A stretch of 64,000 nucleotides of DNA from assembly GCA_964057225.1 (NCBI GenBank), contig OZ059895.1, positions 10,478,001 to 10,542,000 on the forward strand. The letters run 5' to 3'. A program made the position numbers and the translations under genes. This document shows positions 35,860 to 51,039 of this stretch, one piece after another. Origin of the DNA: Auanema rhodensis (taxonomy: Eukaryota; Nematoda; Chromadorea; Rhabditida; Rhabditidae). The notes beneath the pieces are model-generated. The model did no database searches, was not told where the DNA came from, and saw nothing but the letters and a program-made list of their open reading frames with translations. Each line of letters starts with the position of its first letter. Positions within the stretch are counted from its first letter, which is position 1.

Positions 35860-38800
35860 CCATAGCAATCATGTTTTGCGGCGGGTTCAACTTGCTATTT
35901 CGTTTGATTTTTATGAAAAATTAAATATTCTAAAACTTTTATTTCTTGTCCTAGAAATACGTGCTACATCTCATTAAACTAAGAATTAGTTGATTGAAAA
36001 GGCAAAACAAATTTTGTTAGCACAGAACCATATTAATCATATTTTCCGGCGGGCTCAAGTTGCTATTTTGTTCGATTTTTATGAAAAAATAAAAATTTTA
36101 AATTGTTTATTTTTAGCCCTAGAAATACGTGCAACATCTTATTATCTAAGAAAATTTGAAAATTAAATAATTGAAAAAGTAAAACAGATTTTGTTAGCAC
36201 AGAAACATATTAATCATATTTTAATTTAAGGCGGGCTCAAGTTGCTATTTTGTTCGATTTTCATGAGAAAATAAAAATTTTAAAATGTTTATTTTTAGCC
36301 CTAGAAATACGTGCAACATCTTACTCAACTCAAAATCAACTGTTTGATAATATAAATTAGGTTTTGTGAGCATATATCCATAGCAATCATGTTTTGCGGC
36401 GGGTTCAACTTGCTATTTCGTTTGATTTTTATGAAAAATTAAATATTCTAAAACTTTTATTTCTTGTCCTAGAAATACGTGCTACATCTCATTAAACTAA
36501 GAATTAGTTGATTGAGAAGGCAAAACAAATTTTGTTAGCACAGAACCATATTAATCATATTTTCCGGCGGGCTCAAGTTGCTATTTTGTTCGATTTTTAT
36601 GAAAAAATAAAAATTTTAAATTGTTTATTTTTAGCCCTAGAAATACGTGCAACATCTTATTATCTAAGAAAATTTGAAAATTAAATAATTGAAAAAGTAA
36701 ATCAGATTTTGTTAGCACAGAAACATATTGATCATATTTTAAGGCGGGCTCAAGTTGCTATTTTGTTCGATTTTAATGAAAAAATAAAAATTTTAAAATG
36801 TTTATTTTTAGCCCTAGAAATACGTGCAACATCTTACTCAACTCAAAATCAACTGTTTGATAATATAAATTAGGTTTTGTGAGCATATATCCATAGTAAT
36901 CATGTTTTGCGGCGGTTTCAACTTGCTATTTCGTTTGATTTTTATGAAAAATTAAATATTCTTAAAATTTTATTTCTTGTCCTAGAAATACGTGCTACAT
37001 CTCTTTAAACTAAGAATTAGTTGATTGAAAAGGCAAAACAAATTTTGTGAGCATATACCCATAGTAATCATGTTTTGCGGCGTGCTCAAGTTGCTATTTT
37101 GTTCGATTTTTATGAAAAATTGAAAATTTTAAAATGTTTATTTTTAGTCCTAGAAATACGTGCAACATCTTTTTCAACTCAAAATCAACTGTTTGATAAA
37201 ATAAATTAGGTTTTGTGAGCATATATCCATAGTGATCATGTTTTGCGGCGGGTTCAACTTGCTATTTCGTTTGATTTTTATGAAAAATTAAATATTCTAA
37301 AAATTTTATTTCTTGTCCTAGAAATATGTGCAACATCTTATTATCTAAGAAAATTTGAAAATTAACTAATTGAAAAAGTAAAACAGATTTTGTTAGCACA
37401 GAACCATATTAATCATATTTTCCGGCGGGCTCAAGTTGCTATTTTGTTCAATTTTCATGAAAAAATAAAAATTTTAAATGTTTATTTTTCGCCCTAGAAA
37501 TACGTGCAACATCTTATTATCTAAGAAAATTTGAAAATTAACTAATTGAAAAAGTAAAACAGATTTTGTTAGCACAGAACCATATTAATCATATTTTCCG
37601 GCGGGCTCAAGTTGCTATTTTGTTCGATTTTTATGAAAAATTAAATATTTTCAAATGTTTATTTTTCGCCCTAGAAATATGTGCAACATCTTATTATCTA
37701 AGAAAATTTGAAAATTAAATGATTGAAAAAGTAAAACAGATTTTGTTAGCACAGAAACATATTAATCATATTTTACGGCGGGCTCAAGTTGCTATTTTGT
37801 TCGATTTTCATGAAAAAATAAAAATTTTAAAATGTTTATTTTTAGCCCTAGAAATACGTGCAACATCTTATTCAACTCAAAATCAACTGTTTGATAATAT
37901 AAGTTAGGTTTTGTGAGCATATATCCATAGTAATCATGTTTTGCGGCGGGTTCAACTTGCTATTTCGTTTGATTTTTATGAAAAATTAAATATTCTAAAA
38001 CTTTTATTTCTTGTCCTAGAAATACGTGCTACATCTCATTAAACTAAGAATTAGTTGATTGAAAAGGCAAAACAAATTTTGTTAGCACAGAACCATATTA
38101 ATCATATTTTCCGGCGGGCTCAAGTTGCTATTTTGTTCGATTTTTATGAAAAAATAAAAATTTTAAATTGTTTATTTTTAGCCCTAGAAATACGTGCAAC
38201 ATCTTATTATCTAAGAAAATTTGAAAATTAAATAATTGAAAAAGTAAAACAGATTTTGTTAGCACAGAAACATATTAATCATATTTTAATTTAAGGCGGG
38301 CTCAAGTTGCTATTTTGTTCGATTTTCATGAGAAAATAAAAATTTTAAAATGTTTATTTTTAGCCCTAGAAATACGTGCAACATCTTACTCAACTCAAAA
38401 TCAACTGTTTGATAATATAAATTAGGTTTTGTGAGCATATATCCATAGCAATCATGTTTTGCGGCGGGTTCAACTTGCTATTTCGTTTGATTTTTATGAA
38501 AAATTAAATATTCTAAAACTTTTATTTCTTGTCCTAGAAATACGTGCTACATCTCATTAAACTAAGAATTAGTTGATTGAGAAGGCAAAACAAATTTTGT
38601 TAGCACAGAACCATATTAATCATATTTTCCGGCGGGCTCAAGTTGCTATTTTGTTCGATTTTTATGAAAAAATAAAAATTTTAAATTGTTTATTTTTAGC
38701 CCTAGAAATACGTGCAACATCTTATTATCTAAGAAAATTTGAAAATTAAATAATTGAAAAAGTAAATCAGATTTTGTTAGCACAGAAACATATTGATCAT

Positions 38801-40330
38801 ATTTTAAGGCGGGCTCAAGTTGCTATTTTGTTCGATTTTAATGAAAAAATAAAAATTTTAAAATGTTTATTTTTAGCCCTAGAAATACGTGCAACATCTT
38901 ACTCAACTCAAAATCAACTGTTTGATAATATAAATTAGGTTTTGTGAGCATATATCCATAGTAATCATGTTTTGCGGCGGTTTCAACTTGCTATTTCGTT
39001 TGATTTTTATGAAAAATTAAATATTCTTAAAATTTTATTTCTTGTCCTAGAAATACGTGCTACATCTCTTTAAACTAAGAATTAGTTGATTGAAAAGGCA
39101 AAACAAATTTTGTGAGCATATACCCATAGTAATCATGTTTTGCGGCGTGCTCAAGTTGCTATTTTGTTCGATTTTTATGAAAAATTGAAAATTTTAAAAT
39201 GTTTATTTTTAGTCCTAGAAATACGTGCAACATCTTTTTCAACTCAAAATCAACTGTTTGATAAAATAAATTAGGTTTTGTGAGCATATATCCATAGTGA
39301 TCATGTTTTGCGGCGGGTTCAACTTGCTATTTCGTTTGATTTTTATGAAAAATTAAATATTCTAAAAATTTTATTTCTTGTCCTAGAAATACGTGCTACA
39401 TCTCTTTAAACTAAGAATTAGTTGATTGAGAAGGCAAAACAAATTTTGTTAGCACAGAACCATATTAATCATATTTTCCGGCGGGCTTAAGTTGCTATTT
39501 TGTTCAATTTTCATGAAAAAATAAAAATTTTTAAATGTTTATTTTTCGCCCTAGAAATACGTGCAACATCTTATTATCTAAGAAAATTTGAAAATTAACT
39601 AATTGAAAAAGTAAAACAAATTTTGTTAGCACAGAACCATATTAATCATATTTTCCGGCGGGCTTAAGTTGCTATTTTGTTCAATTTTCATGAAAAAATA
39701 AAAGTTTTAAAATGTTTATTTTTAGCCCTAGAAATACGTGCAACATCTTATTATCTAAGAAAATTTGAAAATTAACTAATTGAAAAAGTAAAACAGATTT
39801 TGTTAGCACAGAACCATATTAATCATATTTTCCGGCGGGCTCAAGTTGCTATTTTGTTCGATTTTTATGAAAAATTAAATATTTTCAAATGTTTATTTTT
39901 CGCCCTAGAAATATGTGCAACATCTTATTATCTAAGAAAATTTGAAAATTAAATGATTGAAAAAGTAAAACAGATTTTGTTAGCACAGAAACATATTAAT
40001 CATATTTTACGGCGGGCTCAAGTTGCTATTTTGTTCGATTTTCATGAAAAAATAAAAATTTTAAAATGTTTATTTTTAGCCCTAGAAATACGTGCAACAT
40101 CTTATTCAACTCAAAATCAACTGTTTGATAATATAAGTTAGGTTTTGTGAGCATATATCCATAGTAATCATGTTTTGCGGCGGTTTCAACTTGCTATTTC
40201 GTTTGATTTTTATGAAAAATTAAATATTCTAAAACTTTTATTTCTTGTCCTAGAAATACGTGCTACATCTCATTAAACTAAGAATTAGTTGATTGAAAAG
40301 GCAAAACAAATTTTGTGAGCATATACCCAT
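35860..40330 (+). repeat. Two shortened derivatives of the 6.5-kb block (2233 and 2234 bp)
   Basis: The diagnostic variant ATAATATAAGTTAG, ending the last tetramer of each 6.5-kb block (near 29147 and 35667), recurs 2233 and then 2234 bp later (37900, 40134). These units keep the ends of the 6.5-kb block but lack most of its middle. A single-base deletion in the first (ATTTTAAATG near 37471 for ATTTTTAAATG) accounts for the 1-bp difference. Confidence 0.7.
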
Positions 40331-43300
40331 AGCAATCATGTTTTGCGGCGGGTTCAACTTGCTATTTCGTTTGATTTTTATGAAAAATTAAATATTCTAA
40401 AACTTTTATTTCTTGTCCTAGAAATACGTGCTACATCTCATTAAACTAAGAATTAGTTGATTGAAAAGGCAAAACAAATTTTGTTAGCACAGAACCATAT
40501 TAATCATATTTTCCGGCGGGCTCAAGTTGCTATTTTGTTCGATTTTTATGAAAAAATAAAAATTTTAAATTGTTTATTTTTAGCCCTAGAAATACGTGCA
40601 ACATCTTATTATCTAAGAAAATTTGAAAATTAAATAATTGAAAAAGTAAAACAGATTTTGTTAGCACAGAAACATATTGATCATATTTTAAGGCGGGCTC
40701 AAGTTGCTATTTTGTTCGATTTTAATGAAAAAATAAAAATTTTAAAATGTTTATTTTTAGCCCTAGAAATACGTGCAACATCTTACTCAACTCAAAATCA
40801 ACTGTTTGATAATATAAATTAGGTTTTGTGAGCATATATCCATAGTAATCATGTTTTGCGGCGGTTTCAACTTGCTATTTCGTTTGATTTTTATGAAAAA
40901 TTAAATATTCTTAAAATTTTATTTCTTGTCCTAGAAATACGTGCTACATCTCTTTAAACTAAGAATTAGTTGATTGAAAAGGCAAAACAAATTTTGTGAG
41001 CATATACCCATAGTAATCATGTTTTGCGGCGTGCTCAAGTTGCTATTTTGTTCGATTTTTATGAAAAATTAAATATTTTCAAATGTTTATTTCTTGTCCT
41101 AGAAATACGTGCTACATCTCTTTAAACTAAGAATTAGTTGATTGAAAAGGCAAAACAAATTTTGTGAGCATATATCCATAGTAATCATGTTTTGCGGCGG
41201 TTTCAACTTGCTATTTCGTTTGATTTTTATGAAAAATTAAATATTCTTAAAATTTTATTTCTTGTCCTAGAAATACGTGCTACATCTCTTTAAACTAAGA
41301 ATTAGTTGATTGAAAAGGCAAAACAAATTTTGTTAGCACAGAACCATATTAATCATATTTTCCGGCGGGCTCAAGTTGCTATTTTGTTCGATTTTTATGA
41401 AAAAATAAAAATTTTAAATTGTTTATTTTTAGCCCTAGAAATACGTGCAACATCTTATTATCTAAGAAAATTTGAAAATTAAATAATTGAAAAAGTAAAA
41501 CAGATTTTGTTAGCACAGAAACATATTGATCATATTTTAAGGCGGGCTCAAGTTGCTATTTTGTTCGATTTTAATGAAAAAATAAAAATTTTAAAATGTT
41601 TATTTTTAGCCCTAGAAATACGTGCAACATCTTATTATCTAAGAAAATTTGAAAATTAAATGATTGAAAAAGTAAAACAGATTTTGTTAGCACAGAAACA
41701 TATTAATCATATTTTACGGCGGGCTCAAGTTGCTATTTTGTTCGATTTTCATGAAAAAATAAAAATTTTAAAATGTTTATTTTTAGCCCTAGAAATACGT
41801 GCAACATCTTACTCAACTCAAAATCAACTGTTTGATAATATAAATTAGGTTTTGTGAGCATATATCCATAGTAATCATGTTTTGCGGCGTGCTCAAGTTG
41901 CTATTTTGTTCGATTTTTATGAAAAATTAAATATTTTCAAATGTTTATTTTTCGCCCTAGAAATATGTGCAACATCTTATTATCTAAGAAATTTTGAAAA
42001 TTAAATGATTGAAAAAGTAAAACAGATTTTGTTAGCACAGAAACATATTAATCATATTTTCCGGCGGGCTCAAGTTTCTATTTTGTTCGATTTTCATGAA
42101 AAAATAAAAGTTTTAAAATGTTTATTTTTAGCCCTAGAAATACGTGCAACATCTTACTCAACTCAAAATCAACTGTTTGATAATATAAATTAGGTTTTGT
42201 GAGCATATATCCATAGTAATCATGTTTTGCGGCGGGTTCAACTTGCTATTTCGTTTGATTTTTATGAAAAATTAAATATTTTAAAAATTTTATTTCTTGT
42301 CCTAGAAATACGTGCTACATCTCATTAAACTAAGAATTAGTTGATTGAGAAGGCGAAACAAATTTTGTTAGCACAGAACCATATTAATCATATTTTCCGG
42401 CGGGCTCAAGTTTCTATTTTGTTCGATTTTCATGAAAAAATAAAAGTTTTAAAATGTTTATTTTTAGCCCTAGAAATACGTGCAACATCTTACTCAACTC
42501 AAAATCAACTGTTTGATAATATAAATTAGGTTTTGTGAGCATATATCCATAGTAATCATGTTTTGCGGCGGTTTCAACTTGCTATTTTGTTTGATTTTTA
42601 TGAAAAATTAAATATTCTAAAACTTTTATTTCTTGTCCTAGAAATACGTGCTACATCTCATTAAACTAAGAATTAGTTGATTGAAAAGGCAAAACAAATT
42701 TTGTGAGCATATACCCATAGTAATCATGTTTTGCGGCGTGCTCAAGTTGCTATTTTGTTCGATTTTTATGAAAAATTGAAAATTTTAAAATGTTTATTTT
42801 TAGCCCTAGAAATACGTGCAAAATCTTATTCAACTCAAAATCAACTGTTTGATAATATAAATTAGGTTTTGTGAGCATATATCCATAGTAATCATGTTTT
42901 GCGGCGGGTTCAAATTGCTATTTCGTTTGATTTTTATGAAAAATTAAATATTTTAAAAATTTTATTTCTTGTCCTAGAAATACGTGCTACATCTCATTAA
43001 ACTAAGAATTAGTTGATTGAGAAGGCAAAACAAATTTTGTTAGCACAGAACCATATTAATCATATTTTCCGGCGGGCTCAAGTTTCTATTTTGTTCGATT
43101 TTCATGAAAAAATAAAAGTTTTAAAATGTTTATTTTTAGCCCTAGAAATACGTGCAACATCTTATTATCTGAGAAAATTTGAAAATTAAATGATTGAAAA
43201 AGTAAAACAGATTTTGTTAGCACAGAAACATATTAATCATATTTTAATTTAAGGCGGGCTCAAGTTGCTATTTTGTTCGATTTTCATGAGAAAATAAAAA

Positions 43301-46100
43301 TTTTAAAATGTTTATTTTTAGCCCTAGAAATACGTGCAACATCTTACTCAACTCAAAATCAACTGTTTGATAATATAAATTAGGTTTTGTGAGCATATAT
43401 CCATAGTAATCATGTTTTGCGGCGGTTTCAACTTGCTATTTTGTTTGATTTTTATGAAAAATTAAATATTCTAAAACTTTTATTTCTTGTCCTAGAAATA
43501 CGTGCTACATCTCATTAAACTAAGAATTAGTTGATTGAGAAGGCAAAACAAATTTTGTTAGCACAGAACCATATTAATCATATTTTCCGGCGGGCTCAAA
43601 TTTCTATTTTGTTCGATTTTCATGAAAAAATAAAAGTTTTAAAATGTTTATTTTTAGCCCTAGAAATACGTGCAACATCTTACTCAACTCAAAATCAACT
43701 GTTTGATAATATAAATTAGGTTTTGTGAGCATATATCCATAGTAATCATGTTTTGCGGCGGTTTCAACTTGCTATTTTGTTTGATTTTTATGAAAAATTA
43801 AATATTCTAAAACTTTTATTTCTTGTCCTAGAAATACGTGCTACATCTCATTAAACTAAGAATTAGTTGATTGAAAAGGCAAAACAAATTTTGTGAGCAT
43901 ATACCCATAGTAATCATGTTTTGCGGCGTGCTCAAGTTGCTATTTTGTTCGATTTTTATGAAAAATTAAATATTTTCAAATGTTTATTTTTCGCCCTAGA
44001 AATACGTGCAACATCTTATTATCTAAGAAAATTTGAAAATTAAATGATTGAAAAAGTAAAACAGATTTTGTTAGCACAGAAACATATTAATCATATTTTA
44101 CGGCGGGCTCAAGTTGCTATTTTGTTCGATTTTTATGAAAAATTGAAAATTTTAAAATGTTTATTTTTAGCCCTAGAAATACGTGCAAAATCTTATTCAA
44201 CTCAAAATCAACTGTTTGATAATATAAATTAGGTTTTGTGAGCATATATCCATAGTAATCATGTTTTGCGGCGGGTTCAAATTGCTATTTCGTTTGATTT
44301 TTATGAAAAATTAAATATTTTAAAAATTTTATTTCTTGTCCTAGAAATACGTGCTACATCTCATTAAACTAAGAATTAGTTGATTGAGAAGGCAAAACAA
44401 ATTTTGTTAGCACAGAACCATATTAATCATATTTTCCGGCGGGCTCAAGTTTCTATTTTGTTCGATTTTCATGAAAAAATAAAAGTTTTAAAATGTTTAT
44501 TTTTAGCCCTAGAAATACGTGCAACATCTTATTATCTGAGAAAATTTGAAAATTAAATGATTGAAAAAGTAAAACAGATTTTGTTAGCACAGAAACATAT
44601 TAATCATATTTTAATTTAAGGCGGGCTCAAGTTGCTATTTTGTTCGATTTTCATGAGAAAATAAAAATTTTAAAATGTTTATTTTTAGCCCTAGAAATAC
44701 GTGCAACATCTTACTCAACTCAAAATCAACTGTTTGATAATATAAATTAGGTTTTGTGAGCATATATCCATAGTAATCATGTTTTGCGGCGGTTTCAACT
44801 TGCTATTTTGTTTGATTTTTATGAAAAATTAAATATTCTAAAACTTTTATTTCTTGTCCTAGAAATACGTGCTACATCTCTTTAAACTAAGAATTAGTTG
44901 ATTGAAAAGGCAAAACAAATTTTGTTAGCACAGAACCATATTAATCATATTTTCCGGCGGGCTCAAGTTGCTATTTTGTTCGATTTTTATGAAAAAATAA
45001 AAATTTTAAATTGTTTATTTTAAGCCCTAGAAATACGTGCAACATCTTATTATCTAAGAAAATTTGAAAATTAAATAATTGAAAAAGTAAAACAGATTTT
45101 GTTAGCACAGAAACATATTGATCATATTTTAAGGCGGGCTCAAGTTGCTATTTTGTTCGATTTTAATGAAAAAATAAAAATTTTAAAATGTTTATTTTTA
45201 GCCCTAGAAATACGTGCAACATCTTACTCAACTCAAAATCAACTGTTTGATAATATAAATTAGGTTTTGTGAGCATATATCCATAGTAATCATGTTTTGC
45301 GGCGGTTTCAACTTGCTATTTCGTTTGATTTTTATGAAAAATTAAATATTTTCAAATGTTTATTTTTCGCCCTAGAAATACGTGCAACATCTTATTATCT
45401 AAGAAAATTTGAAAATTAAATGATTGATAAAGTAAAACAGATTTTGTTAGCCCAGAAACATATTGATCATATTTTAAGGCGGGCTCAAGTTGCTATTTTG
45501 TTCGATTTTAATGAAAAAATAAAAATTTTAAAATGTTTATTTTTAGCCCTAGAAATACGTGCAACATCTTACTCAACTCAAAATCAACTGTTTGATAATA
45601 TAAATTAGGTTTTGTGAGCATATATCCATAGTAATCATGTTTTGCGGCGTGCTCAAGTTGCTATTTTGTTCGATTTTTATGAAAAATTAAATATTTTCAA
45701 ATGTTTATTTTTCGCCCTAGAAATATGTGCAACATCTTATTATCTAAGAAAATTTGAAAATTAAATGATTGATAAAGTAAAACAGATTTTGTTAGCCCAG
45801 AAACATATTAATCATATTTTACGGCGGGCTCAAGTTGCTATTTTGTTCGATTTTCATGAAAAAATAAAAATTTTAAAATGTTTATTTTTAGCCCTAGAAA
45901 TACGTGCAACATCTTACTCAACTCAAAATCAACTGTTTGATAATATAAATTAGGTTTTGTGAGCATATATCCATAGTAATCATGTTTTGCGGCGGGTTCA
46001 ACTTGCTATTTCGTTTGATTTTTATGAAAAATTAAATATTTTAAAAATTTTATTTCTTGTCCTAGAAATACGTGCTACATCTCATTAAACTAAGAATTAG

Positions 46101-47798
46101 TTGATTGAGAAGGCAAAACAAATTTTGTTAGCACAGAACCATATTAATCATATTTTCCGGCGGGCTCAAGTTTCTATTTTGTTCGATTTTCATGAAAAAA
46201 TAAAAGTTTTAAAATGTTTATTTTTAGCCCTAGAAATACGTGCAACATCTTACTCAACTCAAAATCAACTGTTTGATAATATAAATTAGGTTTTGTGAGC
46301 ATATATCCATAGTAATCATGTTTTGCGGCGGTTTCAACTTGCTATTTTGTTTGATTTTTATGAAAAATTAAATATTCTAAAACTTTTATTTCTTGTCCTA
46401 GAAATACGTGCTACATCTCATTAAACTAAGAATTAGTTGATTGAAAAGGCAAAACAAATTTTGTGAGCATATACCCATAGTAATCATGTTTTGCGGCGTG
46501 CTCAAGTTGCTATTTTGTTCGATTTTTATGAAAAATTAAATATTTTCAAATGTTTATTTTTCGCCCTAGAAATACGTGCAACATCTTATTATCTAAGAAA
46601 ATTTGAAAATTAAATGATTGAAAAAGTAAAACAGATTTTGTTAGCACAGAAACATATTAATCATATTTTCCGGCGGGCTCAAGTTGCTATTTTGTTCGAT
46701 TTTTATGAAAAATTGAAAATTTTAAAATGTTTATTTTTAGCCCTAGAAATACGTGCAAAATCTTATTCAACTCAAAATCAACTGTTTGATAATATAAATT
46801 AGGTTTTGTGAGCATATATCCATAGTAATCATGTTTTGCGGCGGGTTCAACTTGCTATTTCGTTTGATTTTTATGAAAAATTAAATATTTTAAAAATTTT
46901 ATTTCTTGTCCTAGAAATACGTGCTACATCTCATTAAACTAAGAATTAGTTGATTGAGAAGGCAAAACAAATTTTGTTAGCACAGAACCATATTAATCAT
47001 ATTTTCCGGCGGGCTCAAGTTTCTATTTTGTTCGATTTTCATGAAAAAATAAAAGTTTTAAAATGTTTATTTTTAGCCCTAGAAATACGTGCAACATCTT
47101 ACTCAACTCAAAATCAACTGTTTGATAATATAAATTAGGTTTTGTGAGCATATATCCATAGTAATCATGTTTTGCGGCGGTTTCAACTTGCTATTTTGTT
47201 TGATTTTTATGAAAAATTAAATATTCTAAAACTTTTATTTCTTGTCCTAGAAATACGTGCTACATCTCATTAAACTAAGAATTAGTTGATTGAAAAGGCA
47301 AAACAAATTTTGTGAGCATATACCCATAGTAATCATGTTTTGCGGCGTGCTCAAGTTGCTATTTTGTTCGATTTTTATGAAAAATTAAATATTTTCAAAT
47401 GTTTATTTTTCGCCCTAGAAATACGTGCAACATCTTATTATCTAAGAAAATTTGAAAATTAAATGATTGAAAAAGTAAAACAGATTTTGTTAGCACAGAA
47501 ACATATTAATCATATTTTCCGGCGGGCTCAAGTTGCTATTTTGTTCGATTTTTATGAAAAATTGAAAATTTTAAAATGTTTATTTTTAGCCCTAGAAATA
47601 CGTGCAAAATCTTATTCAACTCAAAATCAACTGTTTGATAATATAAATTAGGTTTTGTGAGCATATATCCATAGTAATCATGTTTTGCGGCGGGTTCAAC
47701 TTGCTATTTCGTTTGATTTTTATGAAAAATTAAATATTTTAAAAATTTTATTTCTTGTCCTAGAAATACGTGCTACATCTCATTAAACTAAGAATTAG
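46101..47798 (+). repeat. 849-bp pentamer, two tandem copies
   Basis: Bases 46101-46949 and 46950-47798 correspond one to one. Both carry TTTCTATTTTG with AAAGTTTTAAAATG, and a later monomer with TTTTCCGG and CGTGCAAAATC. The unit length equals four 168-bp and one 177-bp monomers. The copy after 47798 diverges in its first tail (TATTATCTGAG instead of TACTCAACTC). Confidence 0.8.
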
Positions 47799-50700
47799 TT
47801 GATTGAGAAGGCAAAACAAATTTTGTTAGCACAGAACCATATTAATCATATTTTCCGGCGGGCTCAAGTTTCTATTTTGTTCGATTTTCATGAAAAAATA
47901 AAAGTTTTAAAATGTTTATTTTTAGCCCTAGAAATACGTGCAACATCTTATTATCTGAGAAAATTTGAAAATTAAATGATTGAAAAAGTAAAACAGATTT
48001 TGTTAGCACAGAAACATATTAATCATATTTTAATTTAAGGCGGGCTCAAGTTGCTATTTTGTTCGATTTTCATGAGAAAATAAAAATTTTAAAATGTTTA
48101 TTTTTAGCCCTAGAAATACGTGCAACATCTTACTCAACTCAAAATCAACTGTTTGATAATATAAATTAGGTTTTGTGAGCATATATCCATAGTAATCATG
48201 TTTTGCGGCGGTTTCAACTTGCTATTTTGTTTGATTTTTATGAAAAATTAAATATTCTAAAACTTTTATTTCTTGTCCTAGAAGTACGTGCTACATCTCT
48301 TTAAACTAAGAATTAGTTGATTGAAAAGGCAAAACAAATTTTGTTAGCACAGAACCATATTTATCATATTTTCCGGCGGGCTCAAGTTGCTATTTTGTTC
48401 GATTTTTATGAAAAAATAAAAATTTTAAATTGTTTATTTTTAGCCCTAGAAATACGTGCAACATCTTACTCAACTCAAAATCAACTGTTTGATAATATAA
48501 ATTAGGTTTTGTGAGCATATATCCATAGTAATCATGTTTTGCGGCGGTTTCAACTTGCTATTTTGTTTGATTTTTATGAAAAATTAAATATTCTAAAACT
48601 TTTATTTCTTGTCCTAGAAGTACGTGCTACATCTCTTTAAACTAAGAATTAGTTGATTGAAAAAGTAAAACAGATTTTGTTAGCACAGAAACATATTGAT
48701 CATATTTTAAGGCGGGCTCAAGTTGCTATTTTGTTCGATTTTAATGAAAAAATAAAAATTTTAAAATGTTTATTTTTAGCCCTAGAAATACGTGCAACAT
48801 CTTACTCAACTCAAAATCAACTGTTTGATAATATAAATTAGGTTTTGTGAGCATATATCCATAGTAATCATGTTTTGCGGCGGTTTCAACTTGCTATTTC
48901 GTTTGATTTTTATGAAAAATTAAATATTTTCAAATGTTTATTTTTCGCCCTAGAAATACGTGCAACATCTTATTATCTAAGAAAATTTGAAAATTAAATG
49001 ATTGATAAAGTAAAACAGATTTTGTTAGCCCAGAAACATATTGATCATATTTTAAGGCGGGCTCAAGTTGCTATTTTGTTCGATTTTAATGAAAAAATAA
49101 AAATTTTAAAATGTTTATTTTTAGCCCTAGAAATACGTGCAACATCTTACTCAACTCAAAATCAACTGTTTGATAATATAAATTAGGTTTTGTGAGCATA
49201 TATCCATAGTAATCATGTTTTGCGGCGGTTTCAACTTGCTATTTCGTTTGATTTTTATGAAAAATTAAATATTCTTAAAATTTTATTTTTTGTCCTAGAA
49301 ATACGTGCTACATCTCTTTAAACTAAGAATTAGTTGATTGAAAAGGCAAAACAAATTTTGTGAGCATATACCCATAGTAATCATGTTTTGCGGCGTGCTC
49401 AAGTTGCTATTTTGTTCGATTTTTATAAAAAATTAAATATTTTCAAATGTTTATTTTTCGCCCTAGAAATACGTGCAACATCTTATTATCTAAGAAAATT
49501 TGAAAATTAAATGATTGAAAAAGTAAGACAGATTTTGTTAGCACAGAAACATATTAATCATATTTTACGGCGGGCTCAAGTTGCTATTTTGTTCGATTTT
49601 TATGAAAAATTGAAAATTTTAAAATGTTTATTTTTAGCCCTAGAAATACGTGCAACATCTTATTCAACTCAAAATCAACTGTTTGATAAAATAAATTAGG
49701 TTTTGTGAGCATATATCCATAGTGATCATGTTTTGCGGCGGGTTCAACTTGCTATTTCGTTTGATTTTTATGAAAAATTAAATATTCTAAAAATTTTATT
49801 TCTTGTCCTAGAAATACGTGCTACATCTCTTTAAACTAAGAATTAGTTGATTGAGAAGGCAAAACAAATTTTGTTAGCACAGAACCATATTAATCATATT
49901 TTCCGGCGGGCTTAAGTTGCTATTTTGTTCAATTTTCATGAAAAAATAAAAATTTTAAAATGTTTATTTTTAGCCCTAGAAATACGTGCAACATCTTACT
50001 CAACTCAAAATCAACTGTTTGATAATATAAATTAGATTTTGTGAGCATATATCCAAAGTGATCATGTTTTGCGGCGGGTTCAACTTGCTATTTCGTTTGA
50101 TTTTTATGAAAAATTAAATATTCTAAAACTTTTATTTCTTGTCCTAGAAATACGTGCTACATCTCATTAAACTAAGAATTAGTTGATTGAAAAGGCAAAA
50201 CAAATTTTGTGAGCATATACCCATAGTAATCATGTTTTGCGGCGTGCTCAAGTTGCTATTTTGTTCGATTTTTATGAAAAATTAAATATTTTCAAATGTT
50301 TATTTTTCGCCCTAGAAATACGTGCTACATCTCATTAAACTAAGAATTAGTTGATTGAAAAGGCAAAACAAATTTTGTGAGCATATACCCATAGTAATCA
50401 TGTTTTGCGGCGTGCTCAAGTTGCTATTTTGTTCGATTTTTATGAAAAATTAAATATTTTCAAATGTTTATTTTTCGCCCTAGAAATACGTGCAACATCT
50501 TATTATCTAAGAAAATTTGAAAATTAAATGATTGAAAAAGTAAAACAGATTTTGTTAGCACAGAAACATATTAATCATATTTTACGGCGGGCTCAAGTTG
50601 CTATTTTGTTCGATTTTTATGAAAAATTGAAAATTTTAAAATGTTTATTTTTAGCCCTAGAAATACGTGCAAAATCTTATTCAACTCAAAATCAACTGTT

Positions 50701-51039
50701 TGATAATATAAATTAGGTTTTGTGAGCATATATCCATAGTAATCATGTTTTGCGGCGGGTTCAACTTGCTATTTCGTTTGATTTTTATGAAAAATTAAAT
50801 ATTTTAAAAATTTTATTTCTTGTCCTAGAAATACGTGCTACATCTCATTAAACTAAGAATTAGTTGATTGAGAAGGCAAAACAAATTTTGTTAGCACAGA
50901 ACCATATTAATCATATTTTCCGGCGGGCTCAAGTTTCTATTTTGTTCGATTTTCATGAAAAAATAAAAGTTTTAAAATGTTTATTTTTAGCCCTAGAAAT
51001 ACGTGCAACATCTTATTATCTGAGAAAATTTGAAAATTA

